This document shows positions 42,887 through 52,900 of a stretch of 64,000 nt of DNA, one piece after another. A program made the translations under genes and the position numbers. Position 1 is the first letter of the stretch; each line of letters begins with the position of its first letter. The stretch covers positions 1-64,000 of the forward strand of contig JBAWXZ010000004.1 of assembly GCA_037143795.1 (NCBI GenBank), given 5' to 3'. The stretch is from Firm-13 sp037143795. Lineage in GTDB: Bacteria > Bacillota > Clostridia > Saccharofermentanales > Saccharofermentanaceae. The notes under the pieces were generated by a model. It was not told the DNA's origin and searched no databases. It saw only the letters and a program-made list of their open reading frames with translations.

Positions 42887-43434
42887 ATCTTATCACGGAA
42901 TGCTGATTCCTCGAGCGAAAAAATGCATCCGCAATATTTTTGCCGGTATAACCCGTCATTTTTAGCCATATTCTGGCCTTCGCGATATCCCGGTCGAAAA
43001 TCCCGGTAAACAAACTCAACACCTGTCTCTTTTGAAGCTTTTGTGGCTGAAACAATAATAGCTTCATGATTCTGATAGGGGCTTACCAGTAAGGATGTTG
43101 AAAAAGCCGGGAACCCAAGCTTCTTCGCCATCTGGGCTGCACTTCCCATGCGGATGTCATAACACATTTCGCATCTTGAAGAATAGCTGCTCTCCCACGC
43201 TTTTGCCAGCCAGATATCTTCCATATAGGAGTTATCCTCAAGAAAAGGAATGCCGCGCTGCTGCATAAGCTTCGCGGCGTTGTCCCGCCTGCGCTGCTGT
43301 TCGATAATCGGGTGAATATTCGGATTACTGAAAAATGCAGTAAGTGAAAATCCCTCTTCACGCAAAGACTGCACTGGATATTCTGCACAAGGTCCGCAGC
43401 AGACGTGCAGCAGTAAATCTTTATTCTGATCAGG
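42838..43434 (-). CDS. queH: Epoxyqueuosine reductase QueH
   Basis: This 198-residue protein has cysteine pairs CCGPC, CEMC and CGC typical of QueH (DUF208), which reduces epoxyqueuosine to queuosine in tRNA with an iron-sulfur centre. The ATG at 43434 overlaps the ruvB stop (ATGCCTGA), giving translational coupling, and GGGGG lies about 9 bases upstream. It is the last gene of the ruvCAB run. No other queuosine genes are nearby. Confidence 0.88.
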   Translation of the reverse strand, partial: PDQNKDLLLHVCCGPCAEYPVQSLREEGFSLTAFFSNPNIHPIIEQQRRRDNAAKLMQQRGIPFLEDNSYMEDIWLAKAWESSYSSRCEMCYDIRMGSAAQMAKKLGFPAFSTSLLVSPYQNHEAIIVSATKASKETGVEFVYRDFRPGYREGQNMAKNDGLYRQKYCGCIFSLEESAFRDKIYKSFAGSAGETNTVL

Positions 43435-44647
43435 CATCGTTAAACGCCCCCTTGTCTGCGTCACCTGCGGAGTCTGTCAAACTTGTATTATCTAAAACGC
43501 CTGTCAAATCTGACGGACTCGTTCCGCAGAAATCCATGATGGAATCCAGATCGGCCTGTACAGGGAAAGAGGCTTCCTGAGCAGGCTCCCCTGTGAGCGC
43601 AGACCCGAGTCCCCTGACTTTTTTCTCATAATCATCCGGACAGACAAGCCCTAAATGCTGCCAGCCGAGTCTAGTCAGCACACGCCCGCGGGGCGTCTTT
43701 GCCAGATAACCTATCTGCATCAGAAAGGGTTCATACACATCCTCGATCGTAACAGGATCTTCCCCGGTACATGCAGCAAGGGTTTCAAGACCGACAGGGC
43801 CGCCGCAAAACATTTCAACCATATTGGTCAAAATTCTCCGGTCTGTCTTGTCAAGGCCCCTCTCATCAATTTCGAGGGCCGCGAGACCATAATCGGCTAG
43901 TTTCTTATCAATTGTCCCGGCACCCTTGACCTGAGCAAAATCACGCATTCTCTTCAAAAGGCGAATCGCAATTCGAGGTGTCCCGCGCGAACGGGATGCA
44001 ATGGTATTAAGTCCCTTCGTATCAATGCCGATATTCAAAATATCGGCATCCCTTCTCAGAATTTCCATTAAATCTTCCGTATTGTATAGTTCGAGTCGAT
44101 GAATCATTCCGAAACGGTCGCGCAGAGGCGCGGAAAGTAGTCCGGCTCGTGTTGTTGCTCCTATCAGGGTAAATTTGGGAAGGTCCAGTCGTATCGATCT
44201 TGCTGAAGGACCTTTGCCAATCATAATATCAAGACAGTAGTCTTCCATTGCCGGATAAAGAATCTCCTCAACGCTTCTGTTCAGGCGATGGATTTCATCA
44301 ATAAACAGAACATCCCGTTCATTGAGATTTGTAAGAATAGCCGCCAGTTCACCGGGCTTCTCAATAGCGGGGCCCGTGGTTATTTTGAGGCTTACACCCA
44401 TTTCTGCTGCAATAATACCGGCAAGCGTTGTCTTCCCGAGACCCGGAGGGCCATATAGGAGAACATGGTCAAGTGCTTCACCTCTTGCAGATGCCGCTTC
44501 GATAAAAACTTTGAGATTCTCTTTTACCTTGGTCTGGCCGGCATAATCAATCCAACGAATGGGACGAAGTCCGCGTTCATCTTTATCTTCTGTCTGTCTT
44601 TCACGGCCGATGATCCGGTCGTCCTCACCATATTCTTCAAAATCCAT
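43430..44647 (-). CDS. ruvB: Holliday junction branch-migration ATPase RuvB
   Basis: RuvB is the AAA+ motor that moves Holliday junctions with RuvA. Walker A GPPGLGKT, Walker B DEIHRL, sensor ATTRAG and the arginine-finger region are clear, and the C-terminal winged helix ends GRVLTRLGWQHLGL. After that point there is an extra acidic tail of about 50 residues (rich in D, S and A) that ordinary RuvB lacks. The ATG follows AAGGAG by 4 bases. It is 8 bases downstream of ruvA. Confidence 0.96.
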   Translation of the reverse strand: MDFEEYGEDDRIIGRERQTEDKDERGLRPIRWIDYAGQTKVKENLKVFIEAASARGEALDHVLLYGPPGLGKTTLAGIIAAEMGVSLKITTGPAIEKPGELAAILTNLNERDVLFIDEIHRLNRSVEEILYPAMEDYCLDIMIGKGPSARSIRLDLPKFTLIGATTRAGLLSAPLRDRFGMIHRLELYNTEDLMEILRRDADILNIGIDTKGLNTIASRSRGTPRIAIRLLKRMRDFAQVKGAGTIDKKLADYGLAALEIDERGLDKTDRRILTNMVEMFCGGPVGLETLAACTGEDPVTIEDVYEPFLMQIGYLAKTPRGRVLTRLGWQHLGLVCPDDYEKKVRGLGSALTGEPAQEASFPVQADLDSIMDFCGTSPSDLTGVLDNTSLTDSAGDADKGAFNDA

Positions 44648-44655
44648 ATAACTCC

Positions 44656-45267
44656 TTAAACTAACGCCCGAAGTGACAATCGAATCAGTTCCTCAACCGC
44701 CATATCTTCTTTATAAACTGCAGTCACGGCTTTTCTGGCCTCAAGAGCAGAATAACCGAGAATGACAAGTGCACTCATCGCTTCCTGCATCTGGCGGGAG
44801 TCCGACGCAAGGGCACCGGCTGCATCATCGACAATAAATTCGCCGTCGGCACCTTCAAATGCAAAACCCTTAAGCTTGTCCTTAAGTTCAAGAATCAGCC
44901 GTTCCGCGCCTTTTTTGCCGACGCCCTTCACCTGCGTCAGGCGCTTAACATCGCCGGTAATAACAGCCAGAGCAAACTGACTCGGCATCACCTGGGCAAC
45001 CAGCGCCAGCGCCACCTTGGGACCGATTCCGGTAACTGCAAGCAACATAACAAACATATCATGTTCTTCCTGTGAAGGAAATCCGTATAATGCAAAAGTA
45101 TCCTCGCGTACATAAAGGTAAGTAAAAATACATACCTTGTCACCGGTTTTGCCGAATCGATCCTGCATCGGCGGATGACAGAAAATTTTGTATCCGATAC
45201 CGCCTGCTTCAAGTACAACAAATTCTTCTTTTTTTTGAATGAGTTGACCTTTTATGTATGCATACAT
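44656..45267 (-). CDS. ruvA: Holliday junction-binding protein RuvA
   Basis: RuvA is a tetramer that grips the four-way junction and loads RuvB. The classic start MYAYIKGQL, the two HhH segments (LLAVTGIGPKVAL and VKGVGKKGAERLILEL) and the C-terminal RuvB-binding domain (VILGYSALEARKAV) are present. The 203 residues are normal. GGAGAG lies about 10 bases before the ATG. Confidence 0.95.
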   Translation of the reverse strand: MYAYIKGQLIQKKEEFVVLEAGGIGYKIFCHPPMQDRFGKTGDKVCIFTYLYVREDTFALYGFPSQEEHDMFVMLLAVTGIGPKVALALVAQVMPSQFALAVITGDVKRLTQVKGVGKKGAERLILELKDKLKGFAFEGADGEFIVDDAAGALASDSRQMQEAMSALVILGYSALEARKAVTAVYKEDMAVEELIRLSLRALV

Positions 45268-45364
45268 AATATTTGCACTCTCCATATATATATTTGAGTA
45301 GATTCAATCCTGTACGGCAGAACTTGCGCTGATTTTTCACGCATTCTGCATGGGTGCACGGTTT

Positions 45365-45898
45365 TCAGGAGTATGTCTTCCCGTTGGGCCCGAACTGGTA
45401 TCCGCCGACAGCTTTGTTGTTATTGACAGGACCGGTATGTGCCTGACATATTGCAATCGCGAGGGCGTCCGATGCATCGTCAATCATTTTGGATGATTTG
45501 TCCAGATGCAAAAGGATCTTGATCATGGCAGATACCTGATTTTTATCCGCCCGTCCATACCCGGTAACCGCAAGCTTAACCTGCATAGGCGTATATTCAA
45601 ATACCGGGATTCCGGCTTTGGCCCCGGTCAGGATAATAACACCCCGGGCCTGTGCGGTTCCGATTGCAGTGGTTGTATTTTTGGCAAAAAACAGCTCTTC
45701 CACTGCCATAACATCCGGCTGATACCGGGTAATCAGCGATTCAAGTTCCTGGAAAATAGTCAAAAGACGCAGCTCAAAAGGCATACCTGCCTTCGTGGAA
45801 ATGACCCCAAAGTCCAATGTCTTAAAATGATTTGACTCATAATCAACTACACCGAAACCGGTAATCGCGTATCCCGGGTCAATTCCAAAAATAATCAT
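45365..45898 (-). CDS. ruvC: Holliday junction resolvase RuvC
   Basis: This nuclease cleaves Holliday junctions. Acidic catalytic residues are in place: the aspartate in IIFGIDPG near the start, the glutamate in AVEELFF, and the pair in DDASDALA. The 177 residues are slightly longer than usual by a short C-terminal tail. The ATG at 45898 is preceded by AAGGA. It is the upstream gene of the ruvCAB run, about 90 bases before ruvA. Confidence 0.95.
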   Translation of the reverse strand: MIIFGIDPGYAITGFGVVDYESNHFKTLDFGVISTKAGMPFELRLLTIFQELESLITRYQPDVMAVEELFFAKNTTTAIGTAQARGVIILTGAKAGIPVFEYTPMQVKLAVTGYGRADKNQVSAMIKILLHLDKSSKMIDDASDALAIAICQAHTGPVNNNKAVGGYQFGPNGKTYS

Positions 45899-45988
45899 GA
45901 ACAATCCTTCTTGCGACCGCGGAGGTCAAACATTCGTTCTTATTTGAATCATTATAACAATCCGGTACGGTCGTTGCAAGCGGAGAGT

Positions 45989-47326
45989 TTACAGTGAATC
46001 CTCATCCAGAATGGCCAGAATTTCCTTCGGGTTAGGCACTGGCAGCGGAGAAAGCTCAACCGCTGCTTCAGCCAGAGATAAAGCGTGCGAAACGGACGCT
46101 TTATCAATCTGGGACTTAGCTCCCTTATAAAGCAAGGCAATCCGGTCGCCTGCGTTGACGAAATCGCCGATCTTTCTAACAAGCGAAATACCGGCTCCCA
46201 TATCAATCACATCACCCTTCTGTCTTCTTCCTGCTCCCAGGTGCATACTGGCCTCACCGATCAGCAGAGCATCGAGCCTTGATATATAGCCGTCTTCCTT
46301 CACGGTCAGTTCAGCACAAACAATCGGACGTTCCGTATAGACAGGGCTTCCATTCTTATGAACCGATCCGCCCTGCGCAGTAATGAATTTCTCAAAGGAA
46401 ATTTTCGCACTGCCGTTTTGGATCGTTTTTTCTGCCATGGCATAGGCTTCTTCAAAGGACAGGTCCTTCCCTACATCGGATCGCCTGATCATTGCGGCTG
46501 CCAGAGTAAAGCAGACTTCATTAACATCCTTACTTCCTTTGCCGCCAAGGGTGTCATAGGCCTCCATCACTTCAATCGCATTTCCGACAGCACGTCCAAG
46601 CGGCTGATCCATTGAAGAGATAACACAGGTTACCGGACGCCCTGCAATTTTGCCAATCTGAATCATGGCCATCGAGAGTTCCCGCGCCGATTGTTCATCC
46701 TTCATAAAAGCGCCGGATCCGCAGGTTATATCGAGAACAATTGCATCGGCTCCGCCGGCAATTTTTTTGCTCATGATACTCGATGCAATCAGCGGGATCG
46801 ACTGAACGGTTCCTGTGACATCACGAAGAGCATAAAGATATTTATCTGCCGGAGCAAGCTCCGGAGTCTGTCCGGACAATACCATGCCTGCCTTGCTGAT
46901 CTGGTCTACAAAAGAAGATATCGGAATGGATGTCTGAAATCCCTTGATTGACTCAAGTTTATCGATTGTGCCGCCGGTAAACCCGAGGCCCCTTCCGGAA
47001 AGCTTGGCAATCGGAATTCCGCATGCTGCTGCAATCGGAAGAACAATCAGCGTACATTTATCACCCACACCACCGGAACTGTGCTTGTCAACCTTGATTC
47101 CCGGAATCTGTGAAAGATCACAGACATCACCGGAAAAAGCCATCTTCATGGTAAGTTCCGTCATTTCCTGCTTTGTCATACCGTTTAAGACAATTGCCAT
47201 CAATAGGGCGGAAATCTGATAATCGGGTATACTTTTGTCGGTGACTCCTTTAACAAAATATGAAATCTGCTCAGCACTTAATTCCTGACTAAAGCGCTTT
47301 GCTAGAATAATTTCAAGCATATCCAT
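45989..47326 (-). CDS. pdp: Pyrimidine-nucleoside phosphorylase (thymidine phosphorylase family)
   Basis: The enzyme converts uridine or thymidine plus phosphate to base and sugar 1-phosphate. The signature KHSSGGVGDKCTL, the GRGLGFTGGTIDKLESI segment and the C-terminal barrel-sandwich domain (GDVIDMGAGISLVRKIGDFVNAGD) support it. The 445 residues fit. The ATG at 47326 follows GGAGG by 8 bases. It is on the same strand as ruvC, 90 bases upstream. Confidence 0.92.
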   Translation of the reverse strand: MDMLEIILAKRFSQELSAEQISYFVKGVTDKSIPDYQISALLMAIVLNGMTKQEMTELTMKMAFSGDVCDLSQIPGIKVDKHSSGGVGDKCTLIVLPIAAACGIPIAKLSGRGLGFTGGTIDKLESIKGFQTSIPISSFVDQISKAGMVLSGQTPELAPADKYLYALRDVTGTVQSIPLIASSIMSKKIAGGADAIVLDITCGSGAFMKDEQSARELSMAMIQIGKIAGRPVTCVISSMDQPLGRAVGNAIEVMEAYDTLGGKGSKDVNEVCFTLAAAMIRRSDVGKDLSFEEAYAMAEKTIQNGSAKISFEKFITAQGGSVHKNGSPVYTERPIVCAELTVKEDGYISRLDALLIGEASMHLGAGRRQKGDVIDMGAGISLVRKIGDFVNAGDRIALLYKGAKSQIDKASVSHALSLAEAAVELSPLPVPNPKEILAILDEDSL

Positions 47327-47480
47327 TAAGTTATCCTCCATAATATCGTAAAAACGACGTCAAACATCTGTTTATCACTCTATTGTACTACAAAGACTCA
47401 ACAAAACTTGGCAGCTATGATAGAATAATCGCGGACTCAACCCATTTGCAAGATGGTTATTTCCAGTCTGGAGAGCATTT

Positions 47481-48818
47481 ATGATAGAGATGGACAGATA
47501 TTCACAAAACTCCATTCAAAACACTTTGTCTGCACTTTCAGGCCTGGTTGTATACTCCCACGTGAAGGACGACCCCGTATTAAAGGAATTGAAAGTTCTT
47601 CTTATGGAAATGTCGCAGCAATTACACGGAGCTGATATTGTATCTGATCCGTCTGTAACGGATGCACCGGCCGCTTTTTCAATGTATGGCTGGATGGATC
47701 GCTATACCCGCATCTACACTTCGCTCATGAACAATAACCTTGCGGAAGTTCCTGATCTGGGACAATATGTTCTTTCCCTTGTGCAAAAAGATGACAACGC
47801 CTTTTCGCGAATGGCATCCGGCCGTTATGCCGGATCAAAAAGCACCTCTATAGATCCTAATATGCATCAGTATGTCCTTGCAGACCTGGAGCGTATCATT
47901 ATAATAGCTGCTTTCCAGTCGAGAAATATCACAGCTGTCCTTTCTTCGCTCAACCCGCTGCCTCTCCCCGAATGGCGGCACGATACCTCCAGGCAGACTT
48001 CGGCAATTCTCTTCGAGTCATTACTTACCTATCACCATGAGAAAAGTTTCGGCGTCTTTGCCGCCTATCACGCTTTTCTCTGGAAGGACCATAAACTCGA
48101 ACCTGTTGCAAAACCTGACCCGATTCGCCTGGAACAGCTCTTTTCCTATAACTATGAGATTTCCCAGGTTCAGGAAAACACCATGCGCCTTCTTCGACAT
48201 AAGCGGGCGGATAATATACTTCTTTTCGGCGCAAGGGGAACCGGCAAATCTTCTACCGTAAAGGCAATGGCAAACACATACAAAGACCAGGGACTCCGGC
48301 TGATAGAAATCGACAAGGATGACCTTCTTACTATAGCCGATCTTCTGTCGTATCTTTCCGAACTGTCCGATGTCCGCCTCTCCTTTATTCTTTTCCTTGA
48401 CGATCTCTCTTTTTCAGAGGAAGATACGCGCTATACAGTTCTCAAAACACTTCTCGAGGGCGGAATTAAAACCCGGCCGGAAAATGTAGCGATCTATGCA
48501 ACCTCGAACCGCCGGCACATCGTTGCCGAGAAAGAAACAAATGAGACATACGCAAATGACGCCAAGGATGAGAAGCTGTCCCTTTCGGATCGTTTCGGAA
48601 TATCCGTCCGTTTTGCATCACCCAACCAGCAAGTGTATCTTGATATTGTGTTCGGCATACTGACAGACCGCCAAATACCGTTTGACAGAGAAATCGTCTC
48701 GCAAAAAGCACTGACATGGGCCATGCGTGAGAACGGCCGTTCGCCCCGCACCGCCCGCCAATTTTCCGATTACTATGAGGCAACCTTTGACAATTCAATC
48801 ACCGAATCCCTTACATGA
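47481..48818 (+). CDS. DUF815 AAA+ ATPase
   Basis: The 445-residue protein has an N-terminal helical domain (1-210) and an AAA+ core with Walker A GARGTGKSS, Walker B LFLDDLSF, the sensor-like YATSNRRHI and a long insertion before SLSDRFG, which matches the DUF815 family. No cellular role is established. The ATG at 47481 follows GGAGAG by 5 bases. The oxidoreductase gene follows 10 bases later. An unknown partner protein would be expected to be its substrate. Confidence 0.85.
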   Translation: MIEMDRYSQNSIQNTLSALSGLVVYSHVKDDPVLKELKVLLMEMSQQLHGADIVSDPSVTDAPAAFSMYGWMDRYTRIYTSLMNNNLAEVPDLGQYVLSLVQKDDNAFSRMASGRYAGSKSTSIDPNMHQYVLADLERIIIIAAFQSRNITAVLSSLNPLPLPEWRHDTSRQTSAILFESLLTYHHEKSFGVFAAYHAFLWKDHKLEPVAKPDPIRLEQLFSYNYEISQVQENTMRLLRHKRADNILLFGARGTGKSSTVKAMANTYKDQGLRLIEIDKDDLLTIADLLSYLSELSDVRLSFILFLDDLSFSEEDTRYTVLKTLLEGGIKTRPENVAIYATSNRRHIVAEKETNETYANDAKDEKLSLSDRFGISVRFASPNQQVYLDIVFGILTDRQIPFDREIVSQKALTWAMRENGRSPRTARQFSDYYEATFDNSITESLT

Positions 48819-48828
48819 GGAGATAAAA

Positions 48829-49977
48829 ATGTCAGCGAAAAAAACATATTCTACTCTTTCCTATGCCCTTATCGGCTGCGGCCGCGTCTCAGTCAAGCAC
48901 ATCAAGGCAGTTCTCAAAAAAAACAGCGGTCTTTCCCTGACTGCAATTGTTGATTCCAATCCGGATGCACCGGGCAATCTCCTGCGTGCTGCCGGGCTCT
49001 CCGAAAATGCAGCAAGAAAGCTTCTTGCAAGTGTTAACCTGTATACGGACTATGAAGAAATGCTTGACGAAGAAAAGCCCGAAGTAGTTGCCATTACTGT
49101 TCCTTCCGGACTTCACTACCGAATTGCAAAAGCTGCGATTCTTTCGGGAGCACACATACTTCTTGAAAAACCGATGACCATGCGTTCTTCCGAGGCAAGG
49201 GAATTGTATGAATTATCCGAATCCACCGGCAGGAAAATTGCCATGGGCCATATATATCGTTATTTCCCTATTGTCGGCAACCTTAAAAAGGATATTGCAT
49301 CCGGTGTTTTCGGCACAATCAGCCACGGTTCAGTCGTTGTCCGCTGGGGGCATGACCAGGCGTATTATAACCAGGCCGCATGGCGCGGTACCTGGAAAAG
49401 TGACGGCGGTGCACTTATGAATCAGACCGTTCACGCACTTGATCTTCTCTGCTGGCTGATGGACGGCACAGCCGTATCGGCCAGTGCAATGCTTGCCCGC
49501 CGATTCCACGACATGGAAGCAGAAGATACGGCCCTCGGCATTCTCACTCTTGATAACCATACCCTCTGCCATGTGGAAGGGACAACAAACACATCCATCC
49601 ATGACCACGAGGCTTCTTTCTTTATCAACGGCTCCAAAGGCACGCTTCGCGTCGGGTTAAGAAAAGGCAAACCGTTCTTTGATATCCGGGATGCGGACGG
49701 ACACAGGAAGAATTTTTATTACCTTCGCAAAGACCTTAAGGAAAAAGGCCTCCCTGCTCTTCTCTCACTCGTCAATCCGCATACCGGCATCTACAAAGAC
49801 CTCGTTGAGGCGATTCATGAGAATCGAAACCCCATAGCAGATGCCAAATCAGGATATACATCCGTTGATATGGTTCTGGCCATGTATGAATCTGCAAAGG
49901 AAAAACGCGTGATTGCCCTTCCGCTTACCGCAGATTTCTCTTCTGAAGAAATGGCAGGCTATTTCTCCTCCAAATGA
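48829..49977 (+). CDS. Gfo/Idh/MocA-family sugar oxidoreductase
   Basis: The N-terminal Rossmann fold (ALIGCGRVSVKHIKAV, a GxGxxx dinucleotide motif) and the EKPMTM motif with the catalytic lysine mark this NAD(P)-dependent family. The C-terminal alpha/beta domain contains the typical GGALMNQTVHALDLLCWL. The likely substrate is a sugar or inositol derivative, not identifiable here. The ATG at 48829 has GAGGAG upstream; the longer frame from 48727 overlaps DUF815. Its end overlaps the convergent surface protein by 19 bases. Confidence 0.9.
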   Translation: MSAKKTYSTLSYALIGCGRVSVKHIKAVLKKNSGLSLTAIVDSNPDAPGNLLRAAGLSENAARKLLASVNLYTDYEEMLDEEKPEVVAITVPSGLHYRIAKAAILSGAHILLEKPMTMRSSEARELYELSESTGRKIAMGHIYRYFPIVGNLKKDIASGVFGTISHGSVVVRWGHDQAYYNQAAWRGTWKSDGGALMNQTVHALDLLCWLMDGTAVSASAMLARRFHDMEAEDTALGILTLDNHTLCHVEGTTNTSIHDHEASFFINGSKGTLRVGLRKGKPFFDIRDADGHRKNFYYLRKDLKEKGLPALLSLVNPHTGIYKDLVEAIHENRNPIADAKSGYTSVDMVLAMYESAKEKRVIALPLTADFSSEEMAGYFSSK

Positions 49978-52900
49978 CGTCTTCTGATTAATACAAAACT
50001 GACAGTTAATAGCAGCAGCAGAAGCAATACGCCTGATGCTGTTTTATTGCCGCCCTGTTCGCCCGTTTTCGAAACGGATTCCCGATATTCACCGAGTATT
50101 CCTGTTGGAACCGGGGTCGGTGTCGGAGTCGGCGTCGGCGTTGCCGGAATCAGATAGTTCAAAAGGGTCATATTGTCTTCCGAAACTGCCATATCGGCTG
50201 CAGGCGGCAGATATATGCTGAAGTTTGTCCTGCCGGCCAGTGCGTAACCGGTTGATGTGCGGGTTTCAATTAAATAGTATGTCCCGTATGGCAGCACTAT
50301 TGTTCTGGCCTGTCCATCCGAACCGGTGGTGATTGTATCTACAAGATTCCCCGGATTGTCATACACTTCAAATACGACTCCTTCCATCGGCAGGTCAGTA
50401 TCTGCTGTTTTCTTTAAGACTTCCATAGTTCCGGTAATTGTCCTGTTTATAACAGCATCGCCGTCATTTATTGCAATAACCGCTATGGCAATATTCTGAT
50501 CCGCTGTCGGTGATGCCGTGACTGGATAAGTCATTGTGCCATCATAAACAACATCCGGAGTGACACTAATCTCCCTGGCATAATAGCTTCCCATCGGAAG
50601 ATCCTGCGTTGTTTTGCCGATACCTGCTGCATCCGTATAGAGTATGTCTACAAGCGTGTCAGCTGCCACAACGACGCTTCCGTCCTGGGCAGGTATGCCG
50701 TTTGCTGTATACAGTCCGAAGATAATCTCCGGTGCTGCCGCGAGCGGCCAATCAAAAGACCCGGTTGTTTTATTCCAAACAGCCGCTTCTTTCTGCTTCT
50801 CAACCGTAAGCAGTACTTTCTGCCTTGTGTCGGTGATCGACTGTTCCTGGTCGATCTGTGCAATGGTCTGGTCCGCAAAGCTGAAGTCAAAAGTCAGCGG
50901 ATCCGGATTGATCAGATCTCCCGTTGGAGCAGTGACTTCCCTGACAATATACTGAGCGGTTCCTGTTAAAGCATCAAGCGGTAATCCGTCCAATGAAGCG
51001 ATGTACCTGGTTGCGCTGTCTTTCTGCAGCACAGCAGCTGTTGTGATCATGCCAAGACTCGTGCCTGCGATGAGACTCGTTTCCTTCACACCGTCACTGT
51101 CTTTATCAAACTTTTTAACGATGCCTTCATGATCGACAATATCCGCTGTGCCAACAAACACTTCAAATACAGCACCTGCTTTCCCTGTTAAGGAATACCC
51201 GAATTTGTATATCGACAGGGCATTTCCGTCTTCATCTGAATACCTTTCTCCGGAATCCGCATTTATTGCATCGATAAGCATGGCGGATGTAAGTACATCG
51301 CCCTGTTTTTCAACAATGAGCCGACAGGTCTGAGCGGTATCAACAAACGGTACTTCGCGGAAATCAACACCATAATCAATAGTGACAATAGAACTTCCGT
51401 GATCAGAGATACTTACGGAAAAGGCCTTGAGCTCCGTGTTGATTGTGTATCCCGTCGGAGCCTTTGTCTCCCGGATATAGTAGTCCCCTGCCTGAAGTGC
51501 CAGATCCTTTATGTCGATTCTGCCGTCTGTATCTGTTAAAAACGAAGCGTCCCCGTTCTTATCGCTTAACGATGTAAAACCATCTGCAGCAAGAATCTCA
51601 AACGTCACTCCCGCCATTCTAATTATCTGACCAGTTTCTGCATCCCTTTTTACAATTGACAGGTACTGTTCATATATTTCGTTATTCCGGATGTATGTGT
51701 ACGTCTGGTCGTCCACGGCTCCTATAGTGACAGGCCAGGCATCAACTTTAAAAGTGAGCCGATTGGCTTCTGTATCAATCTGTTCAACCGTGTAGATTCC
51801 GTAAGGCAGTTTATGGTTTGTTGCGGCAACACCGGCTATGCCGGATGTGAATTCAACCGTAAGTACCTGTTCCTGTGCCGGGGACAGAGCTGTGATTGCA
51901 GCAGCATAGGTAATATACTCAGACGGAAAAATCCGGAAGGTCGCTCCCGGTTCCGGAGTTAAGATTCCTGACGTGTCCGAAGGGGCAGTCTTATACTTGA
52001 GGATCTGGATGCCACCCCAATACGTCTGGTTAACAAGATCCCGGTGAATGGTCTCATTGTCAGTGGATCCCAGTGTTACGCTGGAATCAGCCATCACCTT
52101 TGTTCCGTCCGGTGCGAAGGTCTGGTGAATTGTGTACGTACCGTATGGAAGCCAATTGGATACGTCATATCCGGCAGCATCGGCAGTGAGAATATCCCGT
52201 TCTGTCTCCGGGGCAGCTGTGTAAGAAGCATATGCTGCATTGTATATCTGGAAGATAGCCCCTGCCTCAGGTGCGCTGTATCCTCTATCCGTTGTTTTTA
52301 CTATTTCAAGTCGTCCTACGGTGGCAGTATTGGAAATATTTACTGTATCGGTATCTGTGTCAACCATCGTTCCGGCGCCATTCGTACCTACATCCAATGT
52401 CCGGACTATAGGATCCATGACCGTACCTACAGGGGCAACGGTCTGCTGAAAAGTATAATTCCCATACGGAAGGAGCTTGCTGATTGCATGCCCATTTACA
52501 TCGGTTGTGATCTGATCTCTCACTTCAGCCGGGGCAGCGGCATAGGATCCGGCTGAGGTTAAGTAGATCTGGAAAACCGCACCGGGCTCCAAAGCAGCAA
52601 GCCCCAAACGATCCGTTGTCTTATAGGCCTCAATATAGCCGTTGCTCTTAATATCAGTAAATGCAGCAGTTCCTGACACCGATCCATCTGCGTTCAGGGT
52701 AATACTATACGTATTTGTATCCCGCACGTATCCTGCCGGAGCTGCCGACTCCTGCCACGAATACTGCCCTTCAGGAAGACTTTCAAACCAGGCGCTCCCA
52801 TCTGCTCCGGTTACTTCCGAAACGATAGGAACACCGCTCTGGGAGATCGTTATCGTTGCTCCCGCTACAGGAATCCCGCTGCCGGCATCCCGCTTGGTGA

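Noticed and set aside
46085..47219. Several plus-strand frames of 65-91 codons antisense to pdp
   Set aside because: They overlap a well-supported gene and have no ribosome binding site or recognisable sequence.
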